NCBI GenBank assembly: GCA_029960955.1
Contig: JASBVS010000037.1
Location: 124,001 to 188,000 of the forward strand
Reading direction: 5' to 3'
DNA length: 64,000 bases
From: Bacillota bacterium
Lineage (GTDB): Bacteria > Bacillota > Sulfobacillia > JAIMAT01
Positions 44,046-52,989 of this stretch are shown one piece after another. Within the stretch, counting starts at the first letter, position 1; each line of letters begins with the position of its first letter. The translations under genes and the position numbers were made by a program. The notes under the pieces are model-generated. The model made no database searches. It was not told the origin of the DNA and saw only the letters and a program-made list of their open reading frames with translations.

Positions 44046-45106
44046 CCGGCCCCTTCCTCCCTCGCCCTCTCCATGGGCAGGACCGCCCGGACGGCGGTCC
44101 CCCGCCCCGGCCGCGAGCGCAGGCGGAGTCCCGCCTCCGGCCCGTAGAGGTGGAGGAGCCGCTCCTGCACGTTGGAGAGGCCCAGCCCGGTCCCCTCGCC
44201 CACGCCCGGCTCCAGCACGCGCCGCAGCCGCTCCGGGGGGATCCCCACCCCGTCGTCCGCCACCAGCAGGTGAAGCCGCCCGTCGAGCGCCTTGACCCGG
44301 ACGCGCACCCGCCCCGTCCCCGCCCTGGGCAGGATCCCGTGGACGAGGGCGTTCTCCACCAGGGGCTGGAGGGTGAGCACGGGGATGAGCGCCTGGCGGG
44401 CGCGCGCGTCGACGCGTACCTGCACGTCGAGCCGGTCGCCGAAGCGCGCCTGCTCCAGCTTCAGGTAGGCTTCGAGGAAGCGCAGCTCCCCGGCCACCGT
44501 CACCCGCTCCTCGCGCACCGCGACCACCCGGCGCAGGAAGGTGGCCAGCTCCACGAGGAGCGCCCGCGCCCGCTCGCTGTCGTTCCGGCTGACCGCGATC
44601 ACCGTGTTGATGGCGTTGAACAGGAAGTGCGGCCGGATCTGCGCCTGCAGCGCCTCCAGGCGGGCCTGGGCCAGGAGCTGCCTCTGGCGCTCCGCCTCCG
44701 CCAGCGCCACCTGCAGGCTGAGCAGCTCGCTCATGCCCACCGCCAGGCGCGTGTCGTCGGCCCCGCCAGGCGCCTCCGGCGATGTCCGGTAGAGCTTGAC
44801 GGTGCCGACCACGCGGCCCTCCAGCCGCAGCGGCGCGATCACCGCCGAGCGGACGGCGCAGGGGCAGCCCCGCACGGGGCAGCGGAGCTCGTCCTTGTCG
44901 TGCACGCGGGTGATGCGGCCGGTGCGGATGGCCTCCCGCGTCGCCTCCGTCTGGATCGGCATCCCGGCCTGGACGTAGGGGCAGCCGTGGCCCTCGTAGG
45001 CCAGGACGCGGCGCGTGTCCGTGATGGCGACCGCGTCCACGCCCGAGAGGCCGAGGATGATGCGGGCGATGCGCTGCGCGGCTTCGGGAGGAAGGGGGGG
45101 CTCCAC
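44042..45106 (-). CDS. Soluble LytS-type sensor histidine kinase with cysteine-rich GAF-like sensor
   Basis: The 354-residue product lacks the membrane helices of LytS. Residues about 10-150 form a GAF/LytS-type sensor with clustered cysteines ([24 protein letters not shown]). The kinase core follows: [20 protein letters not shown] (phospho-His), [21 protein letters not shown] and [13 protein letters not shown]. The cysteines may hold an Fe-S cluster or sense redox state, so the signal is probably inside the cell. The GTG at 45106 is 10 bases after GGAGG; a longer in-frame start would cross the promoter region. Confidence 0.88.
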   Translation of the reverse strand: MEPPLPPEAAQRIARIILGLSGVDAVAITDTRRVLAYEGHGCPYVQAGMPIQTEATREAIRTGRITRVHDKDELRCPVRGCPCAVRSAVIAPLRLEGRVVGTVKLYRTSPEAPGGADDTRLAVGMSELLSLQVALAEAERQRQLLAQARLEALQAQIRPHFLFNAINTVIAVSRNDSERARALLVELATFLRRVVAVREERVTVAGELRFLEAYLKLEQARFGDRLDVQVRVDARARQALIPVLTLQPLVENALVHGILPRAGTGRVRVRVKALDGRLHLLVADDGVGIPPERLRRVLEPGVGEGTGLGLSNVQERLLHLYGPEAGLRLRSRPGRGTAVRAVLPMERAREEGAG

Positions 45107-45123
45107 GTCTGCGTTTCCTCCAC

Positions 45124-45163
45124 GTGCAATGGGTTTGCACACTCGACTCGAGTGCCTATTGTA
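45124..45163 (-). promoter_or_regulatory. Promoter region of the kinase operon with two adjoining inverted repeats
   Basis: On the minus strand a -10 TACAAT (45163-45158) is followed at the transcription start by a 7-base inverted repeat CACTCGA-C-TCGAGTG (45140-45154). A second repeat, GTGCAA-N5-TTGCAC, lies at 45124-45140. Both lie between the -10 and the ribosome site. They could be operator sites or, as RNA, two adjoining hairpins. No clear -35 is visible, which would fit activator control. Confidence 0.55.
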
Positions 45164-45396
45164 CACGGAGCGGCCAGCGGGAGCCACCGTTCACCCCCCG
45201 CCCGCGACCGTCCGTCGCAGGAAGAGGACCGCTCGGCGGCGGGCGCTGGCCGCGGCTCCGCCCGCGGGTTATAAGGGCGTCGGGCGATCCCCGCCGGGCC
45301 CGGCGCGCCGGCAGCGGCCAGGTCTGGACGCCGAGGCGTCCTGTGGGGCATCATGCTGGGAAACGGCGGATGCGTGACGAGGAGGAGGATGGAAGG

Positions 45397-46731
45397 ATGG
45401 GTACGAGCTCGGTGCGCGAACGCGTCCGCCGTGAGGCGGAAGAGATGGAGAGGGAATGGGCGGAGGCGTCGCGCTGGCAGGGGATCCGGCGCGACTACTC
45501 CGCCCGCGACGTGGTCCGCCTGCGCGGCTCGGTGCGCGTCGACCAGCCGCTGGCGCGAAGGACGGCAGAACGGCTCTGGAGGCTGATGCACGAGAGGCCC
45601 TTCGTGCCCGCGCTGGGCGCGCTGACCGGCGGCCAGGCGGTCCAGATGGTGAAGGCCGGCCTGGAGGCCATCTACCTGAGCGGCTGGCAGGTGGCCGCCG
45701 ACGCCAACCTGGCAGGCGAGACCTACCCCGACCTGAGCCTCTACCCCTCCAACAGCGTCCCGGCGCTGGTGCGAAGGATCAACCGGGCGCTCCTCCGTGC
45801 CGACCAGATCGACTGGCTCGAGGAGCGGGACGGCACCGACTGGCTGGTCCCCGTCGTGGCCGACGCCGAGGCGGGCTTCGGCGGCCCGCTCAACGTCTTC
45901 GAGCTGACGAAGGCGATGATCGAGGCGGGCGCCGCCGCCGTGCACTTCGAGGACCAGCTGGCGGCGGAGAAGAAGTGCGGCCACATGGGCGGCAAGGTGC
46001 TGGTGCCCACCTCGCAGCACATCCGGACCCTGCAGGCGGCCCGCCTGGCCGCCGACGTCATGGGCGTGCCGACGGTGATCGTGGCGCGCACCGACGCGCT
46101 GGGCGCCAACCTGCTGACCAGCGACGTCGATCCGCGCGACCGCCCCTTCCTGACGGGGGAGCGGACGCCGGAGGGCTACTTCCGCGTCCGCAACGGCCTC
46201 GAGGCGGCCATCCAGCGCTCGCTGGCCTACGCCCCCTACGCCGACCTCCTCTGGTTCGAGACGGCGCGCCCCGACCTGGAGGAGGCGCGGCGCTTCGCCG
46301 AGGCGATCCACCGCCACTTCCCCGGCAAGCTGCTGGCCTACAACTGCTCCCCCAGCTTCAACTGGCGCCGCCACCTGGACGAGGAGCAGATCGCGCGCTT
46401 CCAGCGGGAGCTGGGCGAGATGGGCTACCGCTTCCAGTTCATCACCCTGGCCGGCTTCCACGCGCTGAACGCCAGCATCTTCCAGCTGGCCCGCGGCTAC
46501 GCCCAGCGCGGGATGAGCGCCTACGTGGAGCTGCAGGACCAGGAGTTCGCCCTGGAGCGCGAGGGGTACACCGCCACGCGCCACCAGCGGGAGGCCGGAG
46601 CGGGCTACTTCGACGCGGTGGCCGAGGTGATCAGCGGCGGCCTCGCCTCCACCCTGTCGCTGCGCGGCTCGACCGAGGAGGAGCAGTTCGAGGGCGACGA
46701 GGCCCCGGCGCGCATCGCCGCGGAGGCCTGA
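45397..46731 (+). CDS. aceA: Isocitrate lyase
   Basis: Isocitrate lyase splits isocitrate into succinate and glyoxylate in the glyoxylate shunt. The 444-residue product has [33 protein letters not shown], the active-site loop [31 protein letters not shown] and [14 protein letters not shown]. All are typical. The ATG at 45397 follows GGAGGAGGATGGAAGG. No malate synthase gene is adjacent. Together with the acetyl-CoA synthetase gene at 61 kb it suggests growth on acetate or fatty acids. Confidence 0.95.
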   Translation: MGTSSVRERVRREAEEMEREWAEASRWQGIRRDYSARDVVRLRGSVRVDQPLARRTAERLWRLMHERPFVPALGALTGGQAVQMVKAGLEAIYLSGWQVAADANLAGETYPDLSLYPSNSVPALVRRINRALLRADQIDWLEERDGTDWLVPVVADAEAGFGGPLNVFELTKAMIEAGAAAVHFEDQLAAEKKCGHMGGKVLVPTSQHIRTLQAARLAADVMGVPTVIVARTDALGANLLTSDVDPRDRPFLTGERTPEGYFRVRNGLEAAIQRSLAYAPYADLLWFETARPDLEEARRFAEAIHRHFPGKLLAYNCSPSFNWRRHLDEEQIARFQRELGEMGYRFQFITLAGFHALNASIFQLARGYAQRGMSAYVELQDQEFALEREGYTATRHQREAGAGYFDAVAEVISGGLASTLSLRGSTEEEQFEGDEAPARIAAEA

Positions 46732-46797
46732 CCTCCGGCCGGGCGGAGCCCTCGACCACGGAGCCCCGAACGCCGGGGACGAGTCCCAAGACCCGTC

Positions 46798-46977
46798 CTC
46801 CAGGCGGTGGCCTGCGCGGAGGAGCGCGGCGCGGGCCACCGCCAGCTTCTCTTCCCGAATCAGGACGAACTCGCTGGGGTAGGTGGAGAGGGCGATGACC
46901 GGTACACCCGCCCCGGCCAGCGGCTGGAGAAGGCCGGCCAGGACCGCCTCCTGGGGTGCCACCAGGCTCAGCTCGTC
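46798..46977 (-). pseudogene. ACT-domain fragment without its own start or stop
   Basis: On the minus strand the translation DELSLVAPQEAVLAGLLQPLAGAGVPVIALSTYPSEFVLIREEKLAVARAALLRAGHRLE matches the core of a CASTOR/ACT-type domain (the ST-Y and LIREE pattern). Codons 5' of it belong to another frame of the hydrolase gene. The frame 3' of it runs on without a stop under isocitrate lyase. It overlaps the hydrolase stop. I read it as the remnant of an ACT-domain gene damaged by deletion. Confidence 0.6.
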
Positions 46978-47573
46978 GCCGGCGCCGTGGCCGCACGCGC
47001 CCGCTCGGCGAAGAAGTCGGCGACCAGCCGGTTGGCCTTCTTCTGCGTGCTGAAGTTGCGCCACTCGTGGCCCGACTCGAAGAGGGCCAGCTGCGCGCCC
47101 GGCACCAGCCGGGCCAGCCTCCTCCCCTCCTCCGGGGGGATCACCTCGTCCTCGCTGCCGTGGACCACCAGGAGCGGCACCTCCAGGCGCCGCAGACGCT
47201 CCTCCCAGGCGTCGCGCGGGTAGCGCTCCAGGATCTCCGCGGCGTAGCGCCAGGGGAGGAGGAAGCGGGGGTCCTCCTCGCTGAAGCGGAGCAGGTAGCC
47301 CCGGCTCCGCCACTCCTCGAGCCGCTCCTGGTACTCGGGGTTGGCCAGCGGCCAGGAAGGGGCCGACATGACGGCCACTCCGGCCAGCCCTCCCGCCGCG
47401 GCCGGCGCGGACCCGCCCGCCTCCTCCCGCTCGCCTTCCTCCGTCGCCACCGCCAGGCTGACGGTCCCGCCCAGGCTGTGCCCGAAGAGGAAGAGGAGCG
47501 GGTACCGGCGCCGGGCTTGGCCTCGCGGGTTGGCGACGTACCGCTTCTCGGGAGCGCTCTCGCTCAAGCGCAC
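46968..47573 (-). pseudogene. Alpha/beta hydrolase lacking its N-terminal third
   Basis: The frame keeps the nucleophile elbow FLFGHSLGGTVSLAVAT, the acid in LLVVHGSEDEVIPPEEGRRL and the catalytic His in FESGHEWRNF. Only about 30 residues precede the elbow, and they (LSESAPEKRYVANPRGQARRR) do not form the usual first strands and oxyanion-hole loop. A normal member has 70-100 residues there. The GTG at 47573 has GGAAAGGAAG upstream, so it may still be translated. Given the ACT fragment at its 3' end, the locus looks rearranged. Confidence 0.6.
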
Positions 47574-47743
47574 ACCTTCCTTTCCGCCGGTCTCGCTCCG
47601 CGGCGCGCCTTGATGGTAGCCCGGACGGCGCCTCGGGGGGCAACGGGCTCGCAGCGGCCAGGAATCGCCGTCCCGGGCGCGTATGGTTAGAAGGCGTACG
47701 CGCACGCGCGCCCCCATCCCCCAGGAAGCGAGGCGTCCCTGCG

Positions 47744-49375
47744 GTGAGCCTTCCTTTCGATCCGCTGGCCTACCCCTATCCCTCCCGGCGGATGCTGGTC
47801 TACGCCCGCAACGGCATGGTGGCCACGTCGCAGCCGCTGGCCGCCCAGGCGGGGCTGGAGGTGCTCCGCCGGGGCGGCAACGCCGTCGACGCCGCCGTCG
47901 CCACGGCGGCCGCCCTCACCGTCCTCGAGCCGACCTCCAACGGCATCGGCTCCGACGCCTTCGCCCTGGTCTGGAGCGAGGGCCGGCTCCACGGGCTGAA
48001 CGCCAGCGGCCCCGCCCCCGCCCTGGCCTCCGCCGAGGAGCTCCTCCGCCGGGGCTACCGGGAGGTCCCGCTCCAGGGCTGGGCGGCGGTCACCGTCCCC
48101 GGCGCCCCCGCCGCCTGGGCGGAGCTTCAGCGCCGCTTCGGCCGCCGCCCTCTGGCGGAGCTCCTGGAACCCGCAGCCCGGTACGCCGAGGAGGGCTACC
48201 CCCTCTCCCCGGTCCTGGGCGCCGCCTGGGCGGCCGCCGTGGAGCGGTACCGCTCCCTGGCCCGGGAGGAGCCGGAGCTCTACCGCCCCTGGCTCGAGAC
48301 CTTCGCCCCAGAGGGCGTCGCCCCGGCCATCGGCGGCCTCTGGCGTTCGCCCGCCCACGCGCGGACCCTCCGGACCATCGGCGCGAGCGGCGCCGACGCC
48401 TTCTACCGGGGCGAGCTGGCCGAGGCCATGGACGCCTTCGCCCGCCGCACGGGCGGCTGGCTCCGGGCCGGCGACCTGGCCGTCTTCCGGCCCGAATGGG
48501 TGGAGCCGCTCTCCGTCCGCTACCGCGGGGTGGACGTCTGGGAGCTCCCCCCCAACGGCCAGGGGCTGGTGGCGCTGATGGCGCTCCAGCTCCTGGAGAG
48601 CTTCGATCCCCCTTCCTCCCGCGGCTGGGAGGCCGAGGCGGAGCGGATCCACCGGGCCGTGGAGGCGGTCAAGCTCGCCTTCGAGGAAGGCTTCCGCGAG
48701 ATCGCCGACCCGCGCGCGATGCGTCTCCGGCCGGAGGAGCTGCTGAACCCCGACCGGGCGGCGGCGCGGCGCCGGCGGATCGGCGCGCACGCCTTCGAGC
48801 CGGAGCCCGGGCCGCGGCCGGCCGGGGGCACCGTCTACCTCTGCACCGCCGACGGTGAAGGCAACATGGTCTCCTACATCCAGAGCAACTTCGGCGGCTT
48901 CGGCTCGGGCGTCGTCGTCCCCGGGACGGGGATCGCCCTCCAGAACCGCGGCGCCTGCTTCACCCTCCAGGAAGGGCATCCCAACCGGCTCGAACCGGGC
49001 AAGCGGCCCTACCACACGATCATCCCGGGCTTCCTCAGCCGGGACGGGGTGCCCCTGGGCCCCTTCGGCGTCATGGGCGGGCTGATGCAGCCCCAGGGCC
49101 ACGTCCAGCTGCTGACCGGCCTCGTCGACCTCGGCCTCAACCCGCAGGCCGCGCTGGACGCGCCGCGCTGGCGCTGGATCGACGGGCGGCGCGTGGAGTT
49201 CGAGCCGGGCACGCCGCCGCACCTGGTGGAGGCGCTGGCGCGGCGCGGTCACGAGGTGAGCTGGGCTGCGGGCTCCGCTTCCTTCGGGCGCGGCCAGCTG
49301 ATCCTGCGCCTGGAGGAGGGCGTCCTCGCCGGCGCCAGCGAGCCGCGCGCCGACGGCCAGGTGGCCGCCTGGTGA
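47744..49375 (+). CDS. ggt: Gamma-glutamyltransferase-family protein (YwrD-like)
   Basis: The product (543 residues) has the family start ATSQPLAAQAGLEVLRRGGNAVDAAVATAAALTVLEPTSNGIGSDAF and the Ntn nucleophile Thr in GGTVYLCTADGEGNMVS. The C-terminal part has GFGSGVVVPGTGIALQNRG and KRPYHTIIPGF. There is no signal peptide, like YwrD rather than secreted GGT. It may process glutathione-like or other gamma-glutamyl compounds inside the cell. The GTG at 47744 has only a modest GAGG site 10 bases upstream. It leads a small operon with the peptidase gene. Confidence 0.9.
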   Translation: MSLPFDPLAYPYPSRRMLVYARNGMVATSQPLAAQAGLEVLRRGGNAVDAAVATAAALTVLEPTSNGIGSDAFALVWSEGRLHGLNASGPAPALASAEELLRRGYREVPLQGWAAVTVPGAPAAWAELQRRFGRRPLAELLEPAARYAEEGYPLSPVLGAAWAAAVERYRSLAREEPELYRPWLETFAPEGVAPAIGGLWRSPAHARTLRTIGASGADAFYRGELAEAMDAFARRTGGWLRAGDLAVFRPEWVEPLSVRYRGVDVWELPPNGQGLVALMALQLLESFDPPSSRGWEAEAERIHRAVEAVKLAFEEGFREIADPRAMRLRPEELLNPDRAAARRRRIGAHAFEPEPGPRPAGGTVYLCTADGEGNMVSYIQSNFGGFGSGVVVPGTGIALQNRGACFTLQEGHPNRLEPGKRPYHTIIPGFLSRDGVPLGPFGVMGGLMQPQGHVQLLTGLVDLGLNPQAALDAPRWRWIDGRRVEFEPGTPPHLVEALARRGHEVSWAAGSASFGRGQLILRLEEGVLAGASEPRADGQVAAW

Positions 49376-49401
49376 GAGGCGACGGGCCGGGAGGGAGCGG
49401 C

Positions 49402-49815
49402 ATGGTCGACTTCGAGACGTTCTGCGCCTGGGCGGACGAGATCGTCGACCAGCTGCCCGAGCGCCTTCTGGAGGAGCTCTCGGGCGGCATCCAGATCGAG
49501 AGGAAGTCCCGCCGCCAACCCGGCGACCCGCCGGGCGTCTACCTCCTCGGCGAGTACGTGGTCGAACCGGGCCTGGGCAGCTTCATCTTCATCTACTACG
49601 GCTCCTTTCGCCGCACCCTGGACAGGGAGCCTCCGGAGGTCTGGCGGCGGGAGCTGGTGACCACCATCCTGCACGAGCTGGAACACCACATCGAGGCGCT
49701 GGGCGGCGTCGACTGGCTGGGGGCCGAGGACCGCCGCGAGCTGGAGCGGCTCTGGCGCGAGGTCCGGGGGGAGGGCGAGGCCCAGGCGGGCGACGCAGGC
49801 CCCGGCCGGCCGTAG
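49402..49815 (+). CDS. Small zincin-like metallopeptidase-family protein (DUF1025 type)
   Basis: The 137-residue product has the zinc-binding motif ELVTTILHELEHHIEALGGVD, preceded by IFIYYGSFRR, as in the short metallopeptidase family common in high-GC Gram-positives. Its substrate is unknown. ATG at 49402 is 7 bases after GGGAGG; an in-frame GTG at 49372 overlaps the stop of the gamma-glutamyltransferase gene. The small spacing suggests co-transcription. Confidence 0.82.
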   Translation: MVDFETFCAWADEIVDQLPERLLEELSGGIQIERKSRRQPGDPPGVYLLGEYVVEPGLGSFIFIYYGSFRRTLDREPPEVWRRELVTTILHELEHHIEALGGVDWLGAEDRRELERLWREVRGEGEAQAGDAGPGRP

Positions 49816-49960
49816 GGTCACGCCGGTCCCCGCCTTGCCGGACCGCTTCCGGCTCGCGCATCCCGGGGAACTCCTGCGCTCGCCGCTCGTCCAAAATAAG
49901 AGAAGGGTCGCGCGCCGGCCCCCGCACGACCGTGCCGGCCCGCGCAACGAGGTGAGACGG

Positions 49961-50761
49961 ATGCACCGGCGCGGCCGGTTCGTGCTCGTCGTCATCGCCA
50001 CCGCCCTCTTCCTGGCGGCTGCGCCGCTGCTGGCGGCCTGCAACGGCAGCGGCGCGCGCGGCAGCGGGCCGGGCGGCGGCGGGAGCGGGCAGGCCGGGGG
50101 GGAGCCGTCGACGATCCGTCACGTGAGCGAGGCGGAGATGCCGGCCTACGAGTTGGCCGAGTGGGTGCGCGGCAACCGTCAGCGCCTCTTCTGGGGCTTC
50201 TTCACCTTCGGCGGGACCCGCTACCTCCTGGTGAGCCGGGGCGAGAGCCCCAACCCCGGCTACGGCGTCCGCGTCACCCGGCTGCGCAGCAAGGCGGACG
50301 GCACCCTGGTGGTGACCGCCACCTGGAGCGAGCCGGAGCCGGGAAGGCTCTATGCCCAGGTGATCAGCTATCCCTACGACCTGATCGCGACGCCCGCCTC
50401 GACGCCTGCGTACGAACTGCAGTTCGAGGGAGCCGGCGCTCCCGCGTCGCCCGGCCGGGTGGAACCCGACGTCCAGGTGACGGCGCCGGCTCCCGGCACC
50501 CGCCTGGCCAGCCCCTTCCGGCTGCGCGGGAAGGCGCGCGCCTTCGAGGGGCGCCTGCAGGTCGAACTGGAGGACGGCCACGACGTGCTGCTCCGGAAGG
50601 TGCTGACCGGTCCCGGGGCGCCGGAGTGGATGGAGATCGACGAGCAGCTCGCCTTCGCCCGCCCGACCAACCCGTCCGGCATGCTGACGGTCTACACGCT
50701 CTCCCCGCGTGACGGCTCGAAGCAGAACGTGGTCATGATCCCGGTCCGGTTCTCCCCGTGA
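49961..50761 (+). CDS. Lipoprotein with PrcB_C-like and Gmad2 domains
   Basis: The 266-residue product has a lipoprotein signal (FVLVVIATALFLAAAPLLAAC). A PrcB-type domain (WGFFTFGGTRYLLVSRGESPNPGYGVRVTRL..GTLVVTATWSEP) and a C-terminal Gmad2 immunoglobulin-like domain (VTAPAPGTRLASPFRLRGKARAFEGRLQVELED..TVYTLSPRDGSKQNVVMIPVRF) follow. Gmad2 is found in GerM-like sporulation and germination proteins, so a spore or envelope role is likely. ATG at 49961 is 6 bases after GAGGTG. It follows the peptidase gene by 145 bases. Confidence 0.82.
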   Translation: MHRRGRFVLVVIATALFLAAAPLLAACNGSGARGSGPGGGGSGQAGGEPSTIRHVSEAEMPAYELAEWVRGNRQRLFWGFFTFGGTRYLLVSRGESPNPGYGVRVTRLRSKADGTLVVTATWSEPEPGRLYAQVISYPYDLIATPASTPAYELQFEGAGAPASPGRVEPDVQVTAPAPGTRLASPFRLRGKARAFEGRLQVELEDGHDVLLRKVLTGPGAPEWMEIDEQLAFARPTNPSGMLTVYTLSPRDGSKQNVVMIPVRFSP

Positions 50762-50769
50762 GCGGGGAG
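50752..50769 (+). terminator. Short hairpin at the end of the lipoprotein gene
   Basis: A 7-base-pair stem CTCCCCG / CGGGGAG with a TGAG loop contains the stop codon. There is no T-run, so this is a weak terminator call. Confidence 0.4.
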
Positions 50770-50881
50770 GGGGCGGCGCGGTCCGGACTCCCCTGCCTGC
50801 CCTCCCGCCCTCTTCCGGCCGCCGGTCGGGGCAGGGTTTTCCGCAACCGGCCGTCGAATCGAGCCGTCGGGAGGTGCCTCC

Positions 50882-51820
50882 GTGGCCGAGCGGCTGGCAG
50901 GGCAGGCGCAGCAGGAGGACGAGGCGGAGCGGGAGGAAGCGACCGCGCGCGGGGGGCGGCGCGTCGCGGTGGTGACCGACAGCACGGCGACGCTTCCTCC
51001 GGGCTGGGCGGCCGAGCATGGCGTCGAGGTGGTGCCGCTGACCGTCCGCCTCGGCGGCCGCGAGTACCTCGACGGCGTCGAGCTGGCGGCGGGCGAGTTC
51101 TTCCGCCGCCTGCGCGAGACGGACGAGCCGGCCACCACCTCGCAGCCCGCCCCCGAGCTCTTCCTGTCGGCCTACCGCAAGGCGGCGGCAGCCGGCGCGA
51201 GCGGGATCGTGGTCATCACGCTCAGCTCGCGGCTGAGCGGCACCTACGAGAGCGCCCGGGCCGCGGCGGACCTCTGGCGGGAGGAGAGCGACCTGCCCGT
51301 CCTCGCGTGGGACAGCCGTTCCGCCGCCGGCGGCCAGGCGCTGCTGGTGACCGCGGCCGTCCGCCTCGCGGAGGCGGGCCTCGACGCCGAAGCCATCCTG
51401 GCGGCCCTGCAGAAGCTCCAGCCCACCCTCCACCTGGAGGCGGTGGTGGAGACGCTACGCTACCTCGCCCGCGGCGGCCGCATCGGCCGCGCCGCCGCCT
51501 GGGCCGGGACGCTCCTCGACGTGAAGCCGATCGTCGCGCTGGGCGCCGATGGCGTCGTCGAGCCGGTGGCCCGCGTCCGCACCTTCGCGTCGGCCCTGCG
51601 CTGGCTCCTGGACTCGCTGGCTCGCCGCTATCCCGACCGCGACCGGCCGCTCCACCTTGTCGTCATCCACGCCGACAACCCCGAGGCGGCCGCGCGGCTG
51701 GAGGAGGGCGTCCGGAGGCTGGGCTACCCCCTCGCGGAATTCTGGCGCGCCGACTTCACGCCCGTCCTGGGCGCGCACACCGGGCCGGGCCTCGCGGGCT
51801 TCTGCGACTGGCAGGAGTAG
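50882..51820 (+). CDS. degV: DegV-family fatty-acid-binding protein
   Basis: The 312-residue product has the DegV pattern: VAVVTDSTATLPPGWAAEHGVEVVPLTVRLGGREYLDGVEL, TTSQPAPELFLSAYRKAA, ITLSSRLSGTYESARAAADL and LRYLARGGRIGRAAAWAGTLLDVKPIVAL. The C-terminal part has GAHTGPG. Such proteins (FakB) hold a fatty acid for phosphorylation by FakA; no fakA gene is in the window. The GTG at 50882 is 7 bases after GGGAGG. It converges on the DUF917 operon with only 16 bases between the stops. Confidence 0.92.
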   Translation: MAERLAGQAQQEDEAEREEATARGGRRVAVVTDSTATLPPGWAAEHGVEVVPLTVRLGGREYLDGVELAAGEFFRRLRETDEPATTSQPAPELFLSAYRKAAAAGASGIVVITLSSRLSGTYESARAAADLWREESDLPVLAWDSRSAAGGQALLVTAAVRLAEAGLDAEAILAALQKLQPTLHLEAVVETLRYLARGGRIGRAAAWAGTLLDVKPIVALGADGVVEPVARVRTFASALRWLLDSLARRYPDRDRPLHLVVIHADNPEAAARLEEGVRRLGYPLAEFWRADFTPVLGAHTGPGLAGFCDWQE

Positions 51821-51836
51821 CCGGCCCGGCTGCCTG

Positions 51837-52988
51837 TCAGGCCACGAGGTAGCGCTCCTTTTCGCGCGGTACGCCCCACTGGCGGTACTGCTCGCGGAAG
51901 CGGACCTCCAGGGGGACGAAGGGGAGGTCGTAGCCGAAGGCCCGCGGGCCCCAGACCTTGAGTGCCGCCTCCGAGCGCATGATCTCCGGGGTGGGGATGC
52001 CGATCACCGTCACCCGCTGCCCGTAACGGATGCGCTCCGTCGTCACGGCCAGCCCGGTCTCGCTGTCCAGGACCGAGATCAGGTCGGGGACGGTGGCCAT
52101 CACCTCCCCGTCGCGAAGGGCGACCAGGTTCTCGTTCTGGAAGCGGATCTCGAGCCGGCTTCCCTGGTCGGCGCGGAGCCCCTGGAGGATGGCGCGACCG
52201 ACGGCGAACCCCTCGCGGGTCCGGCGTTCGACGTCGACCACCTTCCCCTCGAAGAGCCGGACCCCGTGGCCGTAGATGGAGTCGCGCGTCGCCTCGAGCA
52301 GCGCGTCGACCGGGTGCCGCCCCCGGCTCCGCGCCTCCCGGACCGCCCGGCCGATGGCCAGCCCCATGGAGATCGTGCCCCGGACCGCCGTCCGTTTGAA
52401 GTCGCGGCCGGACATGGGGTAGTCGACCAGGTGGGCGTGGCCGCCCATGCGGATGGTGACACCGCGGGCGAGCCACTCCAGCTGGAAGTTCTCCGGCGTC
52501 TCGAGGGTGACGACCGCGCCCCGCTCGTCGGCCACCACCGCGGGCGTGCCGGCGACGCCGTAGACGTGGAAGGTCTCCATCTGAAGCTCCGGGAAGGCCC
52601 TGCCCATGCCGTCGCCGTCGACCACCGGGATGCCCGCCCGGGCGGCGACCGCGAAGGGGATCTGCGAGTTGACACCGCCGCACTCGATCGGCGAGGTCGC
52701 GTCCGCCTTGCGGCCCAGGCGCCGCTCTTCGGCCCGGAGCGCCCGGTAGGCCTCCATCCCCTCGGGTACTTTCTCGATCATGACCGTCGGGGCGCCCATC
52801 ATGGCGGTCGGCAGAACCAGCGCGTCGTCCTCCAGCTCCTCCGGGTCGAGGAGGGCGACGGGTCCCGTCTCGCGCATGGCTTCCTGGGCCATCAGCTTGC
52901 CGATGAAGGGATCGCCGCCGCCACCGGTGCCGAGGATGGCCGCGCCGACGGCCAGGGCCTCCAGCTCCTCGGGATGGATCCAGCGCAC
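51837..52988 (-). CDS. DUF917-family protein, copy 1
   Basis: The 383-residue product has the family start LEALAVGAAILGTGGGGDPFIGKLMA. LPTAMMGAPTVMIEKVPEG, SPIECGGVNSQIPFAVAARAGIPVVDGDGMGRAFPELQM, FQNENLVALRDGEVMATVPDLISVLD and RYGQRVTVIGIP follow. DUF917 proteins are usually encoded beside hydantoinase/oxoprolinase genes, but their reaction is not established. GTG at 52988 is 1 base after the hydantoinase stop, with GAGGTGG upstream. A second copy lies on the other side of the hydantoinase gene. Confidence 0.88.
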   Translation of the reverse strand: MRWIHPEELEALAVGAAILGTGGGGDPFIGKLMAQEAMRETGPVALLDPEELEDDALVLPTAMMGAPTVMIEKVPEGMEAYRALRAEERRLGRKADATSPIECGGVNSQIPFAVAARAGIPVVDGDGMGRAFPELQMETFHVYGVAGTPAVVADERGAVVTLETPENFQLEWLARGVTIRMGGHAHLVDYPMSGRDFKRTAVRGTISMGLAIGRAVREARSRGRHPVDALLEATRDSIYGHGVRLFEGKVVDVERRTREGFAVGRAILQGLRADQGSRLEIRFQNENLVALRDGEVMATVPDLISVLDSETGLAVTTERIRYGQRVTVIGIPTPEIMRSEAALKVWGPRAFGYDLPFVPLEVRFREQYRQWGVPREKERYLVA

Positions 52989-52989
52989 C

